Source of the DNA: CAZENU01 sp965222125
Lineage (GTDB): Bacteria; Chloroflexota; Dehalococcoidia; Lucifugimonadales; CAZENU01
Direction: 5' to 3'
Length of the DNA stretch: 64,000 bases
Assembly (NCBI GenBank): GCA_965222125.1
Contig: CBDCTC010000003.1
Span: forward strand, 396,138-460,137
The position numbers and the translations under genes are program-made. Below, one piece after another: positions 1-6,598 of this stretch; position 1 is the first letter of the stretch; each line of letters starts with the position of its first letter. The notes beneath the pieces were generated by a model. The model saw nothing but the letters and a program-made list of their open reading frames with translations, did no database searches and was not told the origin of the DNA.

Positions 1-181
1 ACTGCGTTCGGCGAGAGTCGAGCCGGGTCTGGCCGCCGCCGAGCCGGGCGACCGGTTCCAGTTCGAGAGGCAGGGCTACTTCGCCGTGGACCCCGACTCG
101 CGTCCCGGCGCGCTCGTGTTCAACCGCACCGTGCCGCTGCGCGACTCCTGGGCCAAGATCGAGAAGGCGGCCCGGGCGTAA
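1..181 (+). CDS. glnS: Glutaminyl-tRNA synthetase, C-terminal end (partial)
   Basis: This is the last 59 codons of a gene that begins before the window. Read from base 2, it contains the segment FQFERQGYFAVDPDS followed by VFNRTVPLRDSWAK. These match the closing beta-barrel anticodon-binding domain of bacterial GlnRS, where the E. coli protein ends with a closely similar FERxGYF...VFNRTVxLRDxWAK stretch. The enzyme charges tRNA-Gln with glutamine in the cytoplasm. The catalytic Rossmann domain is outside the window. A short dispersed repeat follows the stop codon and the next gene is convergent, so this is the end of its transcription unit. Confidence 0.9.
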   Translation, partial: LRSARVEPGLAAAEPGDRFQFERQGYFAVDPDSRPGALVFNRTVPLRDSWAKIEKAARA

Positions 182-184
182 ACT

Positions 185-220
185 CCCCCTCCCTTGACGG
201 GAGAGGGCTGGGGTGAGGGT
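185..220. repeat. Dispersed GC-rich repeat, copy 1
   Basis: The core GGGAGAGGGCTGGGGTGAGG lies just after glnS and can pair weakly with the preceding CCCTCCC. The same core recurs at 33387-33433, where it forms part of the larC reading frame. There is no T-run, so a terminator role is not supported. Confidence 0.6.
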
Positions 221-225
221 TAAGG

Positions 226-651
226 CTAGTCGCCGCCGGTGCCGACCCAGCCGGACTGAGAGATGTCCACCATCACCCCGTCCGGGCCGTCGTACTTCGA
301 CTCGACGTTCGGGCCGTGGCGCGAAGCGTCCATCCCTGACCGTAGAGCGTCGTTGACCTCGTTCATTGGCCGTGAACCCGCGGCTCGCAGCCGCGAGTCG
401 GCGGCCTCCGCGTCGTCGACCTGAAACCCTATGTGGTGTATGCCGCTGTAGTCGGCGCCGAGCTCGCCGGCGACGACCGGGTTCTTGAACCGAAGGATGG
501 CCAGGTTCACGTTGCCGTCGCTCAGGTAGTAGCCCTCGGCGTTCTCGCCGGCCACGCGTCCGACCTCTGTCAGGTCGAACACTTCCTTGTAGAACCGCGC
601 CGTCTCGTCCGGGTTCTGTGTCGCGATTGCGATATGCTTGATTTTCGCCAT
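226..651 (-). CDS. VOC (glyoxalase/dioxygenase) family protein
   Basis: A 141-residue single-domain protein with the vicinal-oxygen-chelate pattern: a first beta strand with His6 (KIKHIAIATQNPDETARFY), a second HHIGFQVDD module near residue 72, and a closing strand DGVMVDIS. The family binds a divalent metal through His/His/Glu-type ligands; here the usual final Glu is an Asp. The substrate cannot be told from sequence; relatives include glyoxalases, dioxygenases and resistance proteins. An AAGGGG ribosome-binding site lies about 6 nt before the ATG. It is divergent from the LLM oxidoreductase at 772, with about 120 bp between the two starts. Confidence 0.8.
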   Translation of the reverse strand: MAKIKHIAIATQNPDETARFYKEVFDLTEVGRVAGENAEGYYLSDGNVNLAILRFKNPVVAGELGADYSGIHHIGFQVDDAEAADSRLRAAGSRPMNEVNDALRSGMDASRHGPNVESKYDGPDGVMVDISQSGWVGTGGD

Positions 652-771
652 TGTCGCCCCTTGCCCCGCCTCTAACTTTTGGATGTCCAGTGTGAATCGG
701 GTAGTATGGATTAAAGTCCATGTGAGGGTGGCCGGTCAAGCCCGGCCGAGATTGGCCGACGGAGGCGTGCG

Positions 772-1590
772 GTGGAAATAGGCATCCTGACCCTGAACAC
801 GTCCGAGTCCGCGGACGCCGCCGTTATCGGACAGCGGGCGGAGGAGCTCGGGTTCGATTCGCTCTGGGTGCCCGAACACGCGGTGGTGCCCGTGCACACT
901 CGAGAGTCGGTCCCGGAGCTGTACCGCCACTTCCCCGATCCGTTCGTGACGCTGTCCCGGGTCTCCGCCGTCACGGACAAGCTGAAGCTCGGCACCGCCG
1001 TCTGCCTCGTCCCTGAGCACCATCCGCTGATACTTGCCAAGCAGGTCGCGAGCCTCGACATGTACTCCGGCGGACGGTTCGTGTTCGGCGTCGGGTCGGG
1101 CTGGGTCAGGGAGGAGAGCGAGATACTCGGCGTTGACTTCCGTCGGCGGTGGACGCAGACCGTCGAGGCCATCCGCGCCATGAAGGAGCTGTGGATCGGC
1201 GAGACGAGCGAGTTCCACGGCGACTACTACGACTTCCCGCCGGTCTACCACTACCCCAAGCCCGTGAGCCGGCCGGGTCCGCCGATTCTGCTGGGCAGCA
1301 GGTCTCCGAGGGTGTTCGAGAGGATCGTCGCGGACGCCGACGGCTGGATCCCGATCGGCGCCACGCCGGCGGAGATCGAGTCGGCGCGCGCGACGCTGGA
1401 CACGCTCGCGGCGGCCGCCGGCCGCGACCCCGCGACTCTGCAGATCGTAGCCGACGACGTGGACGCTGACAGGCAGACGATCGCGGACCTAGCGGCCGCC
1501 GGCGCCGACGCCGCGATACTGGGGCCGCGGACGCCCGACAGCCAATGGACGGTCTTCGAGCTCGAACGCGCCGCGGACGCCGTACTGTAG
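772..1590 (+). CDS. LLM-class (luciferase-like) flavin-dependent oxidoreductase
   Basis: A 272-residue TIM-barrel protein of the bacterial luciferase-like family. The N-terminal strand EIGILTLNTS, the LGFDSLWVPEHAVVP segment, the KLKLGTAVCLVPEHHP segment and GGRFVFGVGSGWVREE near residue 105 are typical of F420- or FMN-dependent LLM enzymes of the kind annotated TIGR03619. Family members oxidise or monooxygenate small organics; the cofactor (F420 versus FMN) is not decidable here. The start is GTG, chosen because GGAGG sits 6 nt upstream. A TAGTAT box at 702-707 is a possible -10. Ku follows after 16 nt, so they may be co-transcribed. Confidence 0.85.
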   Translation: MEIGILTLNTSESADAAVIGQRAEELGFDSLWVPEHAVVPVHTRESVPELYRHFPDPFVTLSRVSAVTDKLKLGTAVCLVPEHHPLILAKQVASLDMYSGGRFVFGVGSGWVREESEILGVDFRRRWTQTVEAIRAMKELWIGETSEFHGDYYDFPPVYHYPKPVSRPGPPILLGSRSPRVFERIVADADGWIPIGATPAEIESARATLDTLAAAAGRDPATLQIVADDVDADRQTIADLAAAGADAAILGPRTPDSQWTVFELERAADAVL

Positions 1591-1606
1591 CGTCGAAGGA
1601 GAAGTT

Positions 1607-2437
1607 ATGCCAGCCAGAGCAATGTGGAAAGGCGCGATCAGCTTCGGCATGGTCGTCATCCCGATCCGCCTCTTCAACGCCACGAGGAGCAGGACCATCC
1701 CATTCTCCACGCTCCACAGCACATGCAACACGAAGCTGCGTCACCGCCGCTGGTGCGAGTTCCACAACGAGTTCGTCGAGAGTGACGAGGTATCCCGCGG
1801 CTACGAGTACGAACGCGGACAGTACCTCGTGATGGACGCAGGCGACTTCCAGGGACTCCCGGTCGCATCCACCCACACGATCGGCATCACGAAGTTCGTC
1901 AGCCTCGAAGATATCGACCCGATCTACTACCAGCGCAGCTACTGGCTCGAGCCGGAAACCCTGGGGCGGAAGCCGTACCGGCTGCTCAAGGAGGCGTTGG
2001 AGAAGACCAACCGCGTTGCCATCGCGTCCGTGTCTATCCAGCAGAAAGAGCACGTGTGCGCGGTCAGGGCGAGCGAGAACGGTCTCCTGATGTCGACGAT
2101 GGTCCACGCGGACGAGCTGGCCCGGACAGACGACCTGGAGCTGGACGAAGGGGAGGTAGACGTCTCGGCCGCGGAGGTCGAGATGGCCGTGACGCTGATA
2201 GATCAGCTGGCCGGCGAGTTCGATCCCGAGGAGTACAGGGACGAGTACAGGGTCGCCCTTGAGAAGAGGATCGAGGCGAAATTGGCGGGCGCGGCGCCGC
2301 CGGTAGCTTCGGCCGCGCCAGAAGCAGGCCAGGTCGTCGATCTAATGGCCGCGCTCCGGTCCAGCATCGAGGCGACACGCCGGCAGGCGGCCGCGGACAC
2401 GTCCGAAGAGCCCGAGCCGGCGGCGGCGTCGGGCTAG
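1607..2437 (+). CDS. ku: Non-homologous end-joining protein Ku
   Basis: A 276-residue bacterial Ku. It opens with the hallmark MPARAMWKGAISFGMVVIPI and continues through the beta-barrel core that forms the DNA-encircling ring (CEFHNEFVESDEVSRGYEY, then LEDIDPIYYQRSYWLEP near 110 and KPYRLLKEAL). Bacterial Ku homodimers bind double-strand ends and recruit the multifunctional ligase LigD. The last 50 residues are low-complexity, Ala/Glu-rich and probably disordered. A GAAGGAGAAG ribosome-binding site precedes the ATG. No ligD or other repair gene is adjacent, so the partner must be elsewhere. Confidence 0.95.
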   Translation: MPARAMWKGAISFGMVVIPIRLFNATRSRTIPFSTLHSTCNTKLRHRRWCEFHNEFVESDEVSRGYEYERGQYLVMDAGDFQGLPVASTHTIGITKFVSLEDIDPIYYQRSYWLEPETLGRKPYRLLKEALEKTNRVAIASVSIQQKEHVCAVRASENGLLMSTMVHADELARTDDLELDEGEVDVSAAEVEMAVTLIDQLAGEFDPEEYRDEYRVALEKRIEAKLAGAAPPVASAAPEAGQVVDLMAALRSSIEATRRQAAADTSEEPEPAAASG

Positions 2438-2459
2438 CGGGCGGCCCAGGGGGAGAGGC

Positions 2460-2825
2460 CTACCCCACGACCTCCGTCGTGTTGTCCGGCGTCATCAGCG
2501 CGACGTGGGAGAAGTCCGATTCGTCCGACGCGCCGTGCCAGTGTCTCTCGCCCGCCGGAATGAAGACCGTGTCGCCGACCGTCACCTCCTCCACCTCCTC
2601 GTCGGTGCCCACCAGGCCCTCGCCCTTCGTCACGAATAAGATCTGGTCGGACGTGTGGACGTGGAGCCTGTTCTTGGCTCCGGCCCCGAAGTTCACGATG
2701 TTGAAATTGAACGACTCGCTCACGCCTTCGCCTATCAGCGGCTGACGCGACACGCGCCCGCCGTAGAAGATCGGCGCGTCGGTCGCGTCCTGCTCGGCGA
2801 CCTCGGCTATTCTGACTACTTTCAT
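2460..2825 (-). CDS. Cupin-domain protein
   Basis: A 121-residue single cupin barrel. Motif 1 is HVHTSDQILFVTKGEG (near residues 57-72), with Gln where many cupins have the metal-binding Glu. Motif 2 is IPAGERHWHG (near 91-100). The His residues HxH and the later His suggest a metal site like that of small cupin dioxygenases or isomerases, but the substrate is unknown. An AAGGGAG ribosome-binding site lies 6 nt before the ATG. It is convergent with Ku (22 bp apart) and divergent from hicB. Confidence 0.85.
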   Translation of the reverse strand: MKVVRIAEVAEQDATDAPIFYGGRVSRQPLIGEGVSESFNFNIVNFGAGAKNRLHVHTSDQILFVTKGEGLVGTDEEVEEVTVGDTVFIPAGERHWHGASDESDFSHVALMTPDNTTEVVG

Positions 2826-2999
2826 CTTCGCTCCCTTCGATGGCTGTGCTCTCGACTAGCCCTTTCGTCCCAGACGCCAAGCCTGATGGCCTCTCATGGT
2901 ACTCTACGTCGCGCCCGGTTGTCTGGCGCTATGATTCGAGACCTCCGGCTGAAGCGCAACGATCTCCGCCAGGGCGCAAGATGGGAGGAGCCTGATCGG

Positions 3000-3497
3000 A
3001 TGAGATTCACCTATCCGGCACAGCTCGAGCAGCACAGCGAGGACGAGGTGGTCGTCTCATTTCGAGACGTGCCTTGGTGCCACACCTCAGGTAGAGACCG
3101 AGCGGAGGCGCTGGTCGAGGCTGCGGATGCCCTGGAGGAAGCCATCGCCTGGTACATCGGCGAAGGCGAATCGGTCCCGACGCCGAGCACGCCACTTCCA
3201 GGCGAATACCAGGTGGCTCTGCCTCCGGAGATGGCCGCGAAGGCGGCGCTTGTTCTGGCGTTCCGGGCGAGCGGCCTGAGCCGTGTCGCTCTGGCCAAAC
3301 GTCTGGGCGTGCATGATCGGGTGGTCCGCCGCATGCTCGATCCGCGTCACGGCACGTCGGTCAGCCGCATCAACGACGCGCTGCGGCTCCTCGGCAGGGA
3401 AGCCGTCCTCGTAGTACAGCCGCTCTCACCTGACGTATTGGTACTGTACCAGTTTGGATTTCCTACTGGGAGAGTGCCTCCATCTACATCTTGCTAA
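3000..3497 (+). CDS. hicB: HicB-like antitoxin, C-terminus altered by an insertion
   Basis: A 165-residue protein. The N-terminal 60 residues are a HicB fold (MRFTYPAQLEQH, VVVSFRDVPWCHTSG, then AEALVEAADALEEAIAWYI). A helix-turn-helix follows (LSRVALAKRLGVHDRVVRRML, near 100-120), as in HicB antitoxins that repress their own operon. The ATG is chosen because GGAGGAG lies 9 nt upstream. No HicA toxin gene is found in the 174 bp upstream or downstream, so it is an orphan. Residues 148-165 are encoded by the inserted element at 3440-6907. Reading instead from the target site at the far end gives Thr-Glu-Val-Arg-stop, a 151-residue protein, which is the likely ancestral form. Confidence 0.8.
   Translation: MRFTYPAQLEQHSEDEVVVSFRDVPWCHTSGRDRAEALVEAADALEEAIAWYIGEGESVPTPSTPLPGEYQVALPPEMAAKAALVLAFRASGLSRVALAKRLGVHDRVVRRMLDPRHGTSVSRINDALRLLGREAVLVVQPLSPDVLVLYQFGFPTGRVPPSTSC
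3432..3439. repeat. Target-site duplication GACGTATT, left copy
   Basis: GACGTATT here is repeated at 6908-6915, directly outside the two ends of the inserted element. It is in frame in hicB as Asp-Val-Leu (with the next G). Confidence 0.9.
3440..3455 (+). repeat. Left terminal inverted repeat of the 3.47-kb element
   Basis: GGTACTGTACCAGTTT matches the complement of 6892-6907 at all 16 positions; identity stops at the next base. The first 11 bases are themselves nearly palindromic. Confidence 0.9.
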
Positions 3498-3534
3498 AAT
3501 AAGAAAGACCGTGGTGAAACGACCACCACGGTCT
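3497..3534 (-). terminator. Rho-independent terminator for leftward transcription
   Basis: AGACCGTGGTG (3506-3516) pairs with CACCACGGTCT (3524-3534), an 11-bp perfect stem with a 7-nt loop. On the minus strand it is followed by TTTCTTATTTTAG. It lies just after the closing stem of module B and overlaps the stop codon of the present hicB frame. Confidence 0.7.
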
Positions 3535-3680
3535 CAGAGGTGCGATGCGCTCTGTCGAAGAAGGGGGTGATAGCCTTGAAGCCAATAACTTTGGCTAACT
3601 TAGGGCCGTTGGTATCTTGCCTTGAGTAGCGGTTAAGCCGTGCCAGATGCCCACACCGCTGTCCCGTTTTCGCATCGCAC
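3497..3680 (-). ncRNA. Candidate structured small RNA (module B)
   Basis: Read leftward, an extended -10 box TGCTACAAT (3692-3684) is followed at the expected start distance by GTGCGATGCG (3680-3671). This pairs perfectly with CGCATCGCAC at 3549-3540, closing a 121-nt interior. A strong hairpin and T-rich tail follow (3534-3497). The total is about 180 nt, the size of a stand-alone regulatory RNA such as 6S, although no 6S, SRP or tmRNA signature is recognised. No reading frame with a ribosome-binding site covers it. The strand is inferred from promoter and terminator placement. Confidence 0.5.
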
Positions 3681-3760
3681 ACCATTGTAGCATTTCGAGT
3701 TTGAAGACCTGTCCCTTGTTTCGTGTGCTCGCGTGCGTGAGAGGCACAACTAGATCAGGG

Positions 3761-3873
3761 TGATATAATGAGGTTGCAGCGGTGGTGGACTGGAGCCCCA
3801 AATGGTCAACACGGATCGCAGTTAAGAGTGAACGGCCTTTATCTGTTCGCCACCGCTGCACCCCATTGTAGCA
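3761..3873. ncRNA. Candidate structured RNA hairpin (module A) between facing promoters
   Basis: TGCAGCGGTGG (3775-3785) pairs with CCACCGCTGCA (3850-3860), an 11-bp perfect stem enclosing 64 nt. On the right a leftward extended -10 TGCTACAAT (3873-3865) begins 5 nt before the stem. On the left a rightward TGATATAAT (3761-3769) begins 6 nt before the stem. Either strand could therefore be transcribed from just outside the hairpin. The leftward box and its upstream 15 bases resemble those of module B (about 25 of 32 bases identical), suggesting duplication. Confidence 0.4.
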
Positions 3874-3959
3874 TTTTGGTTTTGAAACTAGCTTGCTGGC
3901 AGACTACCCTCTACTAAGGTTTTTGTTCCTATCGACAACCGACTCGTCCCCATGCCAAA

Positions 3960-5054
3960 CTAGTACTTGCTATCATAAGTCAGAGTAACGTTGTTTGAGG
4001 CTTCAGGTTTGACAACGGTCTTGGTCCATTCGAAGGGAGTAGGGTTCTGATTGCGGGCATCAGTAAAGCGGTCGATAGCCTGACAGACCTGCTTGGGGTT
4101 CGTGGCACTGAGGTGTCGTAGGACAGCTTGGGTCAGGATGCTGAACCAGACCTCGATCTGGTTCAGCCATGAAGCATGTGTGGGCGTGTAGTGGAAGTGG
4201 ACTAGCGGATGGCGGGCAAGCCAACGGTCATGCTTGGGCTTATGAGTGACGAAGTTGTCCAGCACCACGTGGAGCTCGGTATCGGGATAGTGGGCCACTA
4301 TACGGTTCATGAAGTCGAGGAACTCCCGTCGCCGCTTGCGGCGATAGTGGGCCACATTAACCTTGCCGGTATGCACCTCAAGGGCAGCGAAGAGGGTCGT
4401 AGTCCCGTGTCGCTTGTACTCGTGAGTATGCCCCCGCACCGCCTCTCCGTTAGGAAGGCGCAGCCACCCCTGAGCTCGTTCCAAGGCCTGGATGGAAGGC
4501 TTCTCATCGACGCTGATCACCACTGCGTTCTCGGGCGGTTCCAAGTACAGACCCACTATGTCCGCCGCCTTTTGGGCAAACTGCGGATCGGTGCTCACGC
4601 ACCAACTGCGACGTCGCTGAAGGTGGATGCCGTGCTTGCGCAGGACCCGCCAGACATGTATCGCCGACACGTCGCCAAGGGCTCTGGCCAACAGCTTGCC
4701 CGTCCACGTCGTGTACCCGTCCGGCGCAGGCTCGTCCAATTGGGCCAGAATGCGCCGCTCGGTCTCCTCGTCGTATACCCGGGGCTTGCCCGACCGGGGA
4801 GCATCTGCCAGTCCCCTCAATCTATGCTTGGCGAACCGGGTGCGCCATTTGCTCACGGTAGCCGCACGCGTTTGCAACTTAGATGCGACATCCTTCGTCG
4901 TGCTTCCCGTCGCGGCTTCCAGCACGATACGGGCTCGTTGCACAAAGCGTTGCTCAGTACTCGTTCCGCGCACCCAACTCTCCAGCGTCCCTCGCTCCTC
5001 CTCCGTCAATTCGATAACCGTTGCTACTCCTGACATAAACTGAGCATACAACAT
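3960..5054 (-). CDS. IS630-family transposase, copy 1
   Basis: A 364-residue protein. The N-terminal helix-turn-helix region (ELTEEERGTLESWVRG through TRAATVSKWRTRFAKHRLRG) is of the IS630 homeodomain/winged-helix type. The DDE nuclease has D in VVISVDEKPSIQAL (near 195), D in HVVLDNFVTHK (near 290) and E in WLNQIEVWF (near 325). The stop codon TAG overlaps the left TA of the element. A start at the internal ATG (5036, MSGVATVIEL) is equally possible; neither has a good ribosome-binding site. Nearly identical to copy 2 at 44154-45236 except for the last 13 residues, which differ because of a single-base indel. Confidence 0.93.
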   Translation of the reverse strand: MLYAQFMSGVATVIELTEEERGTLESWVRGTSTEQRFVQRARIVLEAATGSTTKDVASKLQTRAATVSKWRTRFAKHRLRGLADAPRSGKPRVYDEETERRILAQLDEPAPDGYTTWTGKLLARALGDVSAIHVWRVLRKHGIHLQRRRSWCVSTDPQFAQKAADIVGLYLEPPENAVVISVDEKPSIQALERAQGWLRLPNGEAVRGHTHEYKRHGTTTLFAALEVHTGKVNVAHYRRKRRREFLDFMNRIVAHYPDTELHVVLDNFVTHKPKHDRWLARHPLVHFHYTPTHASWLNQIEVWFSILTQAVLRHLSATNPKQVCQAIDRFTDARNQNPTPFEWTKTVVKPEASNNVTLTYDSKY

Positions 5055-5081
5055 AACGCTGTATCTTGTTAGTAGGTACTA
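3961..5081 (-). mobile_element. IS630-family insertion sequence, copy 1
   Basis: The element runs from TAGTACTTGCTATCA to the complement of TAGTACCTACTAACA, imperfect inverted repeats bounded by the TA dinucleotide that IS630/Tc1 elements duplicate. It is 1121 bp long and inserted within the 3.47-kb element, separating structured modules A/B from module C. Removing it leaves a single TA between CCAAAC and GCTATG. Confidence 0.9.
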
Positions 5082-5088
5082 GCTATGT

Positions 5089-5286
5089 CGTTGCTTTTGG
5101 CTCTTGCGGAGCGGTCAGTGAAGCAACGGCTTAGGGGTTGCCCCGAGGGTCATTGCCCTCGCGTCTAGGGTAATAGAGCCTAGACTCCCATACAGGGGCA
5201 ACCCCGTTATGTGCGGGGCATCGGGGACGGCCAGAGGCTTGAAGTATGCTTGGCCTAATCCCTATCCCCGCACATTCATTTTACCA
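5089..5286 (-). ncRNA. Candidate structured RNA with three-way junction (module C)
   Basis: Four helices are visible. TGTGCGGGG (5210-5218) pairs with CCCCGCACA (5266-5274), with inner pairs GGGA/TCCC and GGCCA/TGGCC. GGGGTTGCCCC (5134-5144) pairs with GGGGCAACCCC (5195-5205), enclosing two hairpins, GAGGG/CCCTC (5145-5160) and GTCTAGG/CCTAGAC (5163-5185), a three-way junction. CGTTGCTT (5089-5096) pairs with AAGCAACG (5121-5128). Read leftward, TGGTAAAAT (5286-5278) is an extended -10 box ending 3 nt before the first helix, as in modules A and B. No start codon with a ribosome-binding site opens a frame through it. The family is not recognised. Confidence 0.5.
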
Positions 5287-5400
5287 CGATCGGAGCAAGT
5301 CATCTCTCCTATCCTATGTCCCGCCTTGCCAGCCACATCTCGTGAAAGGAATCTCACTTGTTGTGATGAGAGTCACAGGCAAAATTAACACGAAAGGGAC

Positions 5401-5430
5401 TTGACAGCCTGATTCAACTAGGCGTAGCGT
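5401..5430 (+). promoter_or_regulatory. Promoter of the element's cargo genes
   Basis: TTGACA at 5401-5406 is followed after 18 bp by TAGCGT (5425-5430), three of six -10 bases. It lies 28 bp before the first cargo start codon. Confidence 0.5.
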
Positions 5431-5457
5431 GAGGATATCCTGATAAGGAGGCGTGCA

Positions 5458-5589
5458 ATGCGAGCTACAACAGTCATCGTTCTACTAGCTGCGGTATTCT
5501 TGGCGACGTTCCTCTTTGGAGGGATGGTGAGCGCTGCCCCACCTGTTGAGGGCGAAACGCCAATCCGAGACAAAGCCACCGTGGTGTGA
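5458..5589 (+). CDS. Small secreted peptide or split signal peptide
   Basis: A 43-residue frame beginning MRATTVIVLLAAVFLATFLF and continuing GGMVSAAPPVEG, which is a textbook Sec signal peptide with a likely cleavage after VSA. AAGGAGG lies 6 nt before the ATG, the best ribosome-binding site in the element, so translation is expected. It stops at TGA shortly after the cleavage site. The next frame (5640) starts 50 nt on, in a different register, with a Trp/Cys-rich domain but no signal. One reading is that the two were once a single exported protein, now broken by a stop and a frameshift. Confidence 0.55.
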   Translation: MRATTVIVLLAAVFLATFLFGGMVSAAPPVEGETPIRDKATVV

Positions 5590-5639
5590 CTGCTCGACAC
5601 CTTGGCATCCGCTGCTGACCCTGCGGTGCGTACGACGCC

Positions 5640-6113
5640 ATGTCACCAGCAGAGCAGGAAGTCATCAGGTGGGCCGCAACCTATGACGGTCCGGTAACAA
5701 GTGAGAGCCACGTCGTCTCGTCTGTCCAAAGATCGGAGACCGACCCGATCTGCAACCGGATGATCAAGTCTCTCACCAAGCGTGGCCCATTCAACCTAAA
5801 GGTAGCCACCTACAAGAGCGATACGTGGTGGTGTCGGAATGATGGAAAGATACATGGTACTCCCGAGGTTCACTGGTCAGGCAGAACCTTCGGTGCCTGG
5901 AGTACCCTGTGGCGATTTGCGGGCAACGATTGGGACGATGCATGGGTGAACGAACCGAGCCGTACGTACCACACTGACGTGGGAGTAGGGCAGTTTCAGC
6001 ACTGCCCTACCATCTACAATGTCGAGATCATATGCGTTCGCATATGGACAGCGAAGATCACCAAGTACCAGTACGGCAGCGGACACACGGCATGGAATGG
6101 TTCGTCCTGGTAA
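5640..6113 (+). CDS. Trp/Cys-rich protein, probably the mature part of an exported protein
   Basis: A 157-residue frame, unusually rich in Trp and Tyr with four Cys (ICNRM, WWCRNDG, HCPTIY, IICVRIW), as expected of a small disulfide-bonded extracellular beta-domain. It has no signal peptide of its own and no clear ribosome-binding site, but follows the signal-peptide frame at 5458. Segment WWCRNDGKI...TLWRFAGN resembles, from memory and without a search, small exported proteins of unknown function in other G+C-rich bacteria. Its end overlaps the start of the membrane peptide at 6092 by 22 nt, suggesting translational coupling. Confidence 0.5.
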   Translation: MSPAEQEVIRWAATYDGPVTSESHVVSSVQRSETDPICNRMIKSLTKRGPFNLKVATYKSDTWWCRNDGKIHGTPEVHWSGRTFGAWSTLWRFAGNDWDDAWVNEPSRTYHTDVGVGQFQHCPTIYNVEIICVRIWTAKITKYQYGSGHTAWNGSSW

Positions 6114-6283
6114 GACGCTGGATCTACAATCAGCGTGACTTTGGACTTGGCCTGTTGCTTGGAGCGGCGATCTTCTTCATCGTGCCGGAGGTTCTCTTGC
6201 TGTTGGCAAGTGGGCTCCAAGATGAACCCTTTGTCCGGCGGTTGCTAGGTCGAAGAGAGAAGGGGTGGGAATCCTCGTGGTAG
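6092..6283 (+). CDS. Small membrane protein, one transmembrane segment
   Basis: A 63-residue protein starting MEWFVLVRRWIYNQRD, followed by a single hydrophobic helix GLGLLLGAAIFFIVPEVLLL and a charged tail VRRLLGRREKGWES. The ATG at 6092 is chosen because it overlaps the upstream frame, while the earlier in-frame ATG (6032) would add a non-hydrophobic segment read through the upstream gene. No family is recognised. Its position between the secreted protein and another membrane peptide suggests a shared role such as export or self-protection, which is only inference. Confidence 0.5.
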   Translation: MEWFVLVRRWIYNQRDFGLGLLLGAAIFFIVPEVLLLLASGLQDEPFVRRLLGRREKGWESSW

Positions 6284-6489
6284 AAACGACCTTCCTCATC
6301 GACGTGGCTATCTTGGCTCTATTGGGCTATGGAGGTTGGCGACTGAAACAGTACGAAAAAGGGTTAGGTGTGGCAATGATGATTATTGCCAGTCTTAGCC
6401 TTGCCTTCGTCCCCTTTGCCTTCCTGTTCAGGCTCGATAGAGCCAAGGCCGAAACCCCCGCTCTCACATGGGCGGGGGTTTTCTTTTGA
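6265..6489 (+). CDS. Small membrane protein, two transmembrane segments
   Basis: A 74-residue protein with GTG start, overlapping the previous gene by 19 nt. Two hydrophobic helices are visible, FLIDVAILALLGYGGW (9-24) and GVAMMIIASLSLAFVPFAFL (35-54). The last 12 codons run through the terminator hairpin at 6452-6486. No family is recognised. The tight overlaps with its neighbours indicate one transcription unit from 5458. Confidence 0.5.
   Translation: MGILVVETTFLIDVAILALLGYGGWRLKQYEKGLGVAMMIIASLSLAFVPFAFLFRLDRAKAETPALTWAGVFF
6452..6486 (+). terminator. Rho-independent terminator of the cargo unit
   Basis: AAACCCCCGC (6452-6461) pairs with GCGGGGGTTT (6472-6481), loop 10 nt, followed by TTTTCTTTT. 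It ends the rightward cargo transcription unit. Confidence 0.85.
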
Positions 6490-6598
6490 TGATGGATTGG
6501 TGGAAGCCAAGGTAGCCAAAATGTCGGGTGGTACGGCTATCCGTATCGAACGACTGACCGCAGAAGGTCACAGATATCTCGCGGAACTACGTGGCTAG
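6488..6598 (+). pseudogene. C-terminal fragment of a winged-helix (DUF2513-like) protein
   Basis: Directly after the terminator T-run, an open frame of 36 residues reads DDGLVEAKVAKMSGG then TAIRIERLTAEGHRYLAELR and stops. The GLVEA...RLTxEGHxYLxxLR pattern is the closing wing and helix of small winged-helix proteins such as DUF2513. The 5' part is absent, replaced by the terminator, so this is a truncated remnant. Confidence 0.45.

Noticed and set aside
3680..3892. Two degenerate repeats ending GCTACAAT that recall type II CRISPR repeats or a tracrRNA anti-repeat
   Set aside because: They are 180 bp apart with only two copies, no spacer pattern, and no cas gene in the window. They are better explained as duplicated promoter regions.
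4209..5033. A 274-codon frame antisense to the IS630 transposase (also at 44391-45215)
   Set aside because: It is identical in both copies only because the element is, and it is the shadow of the transposase; no start signal or similarity.
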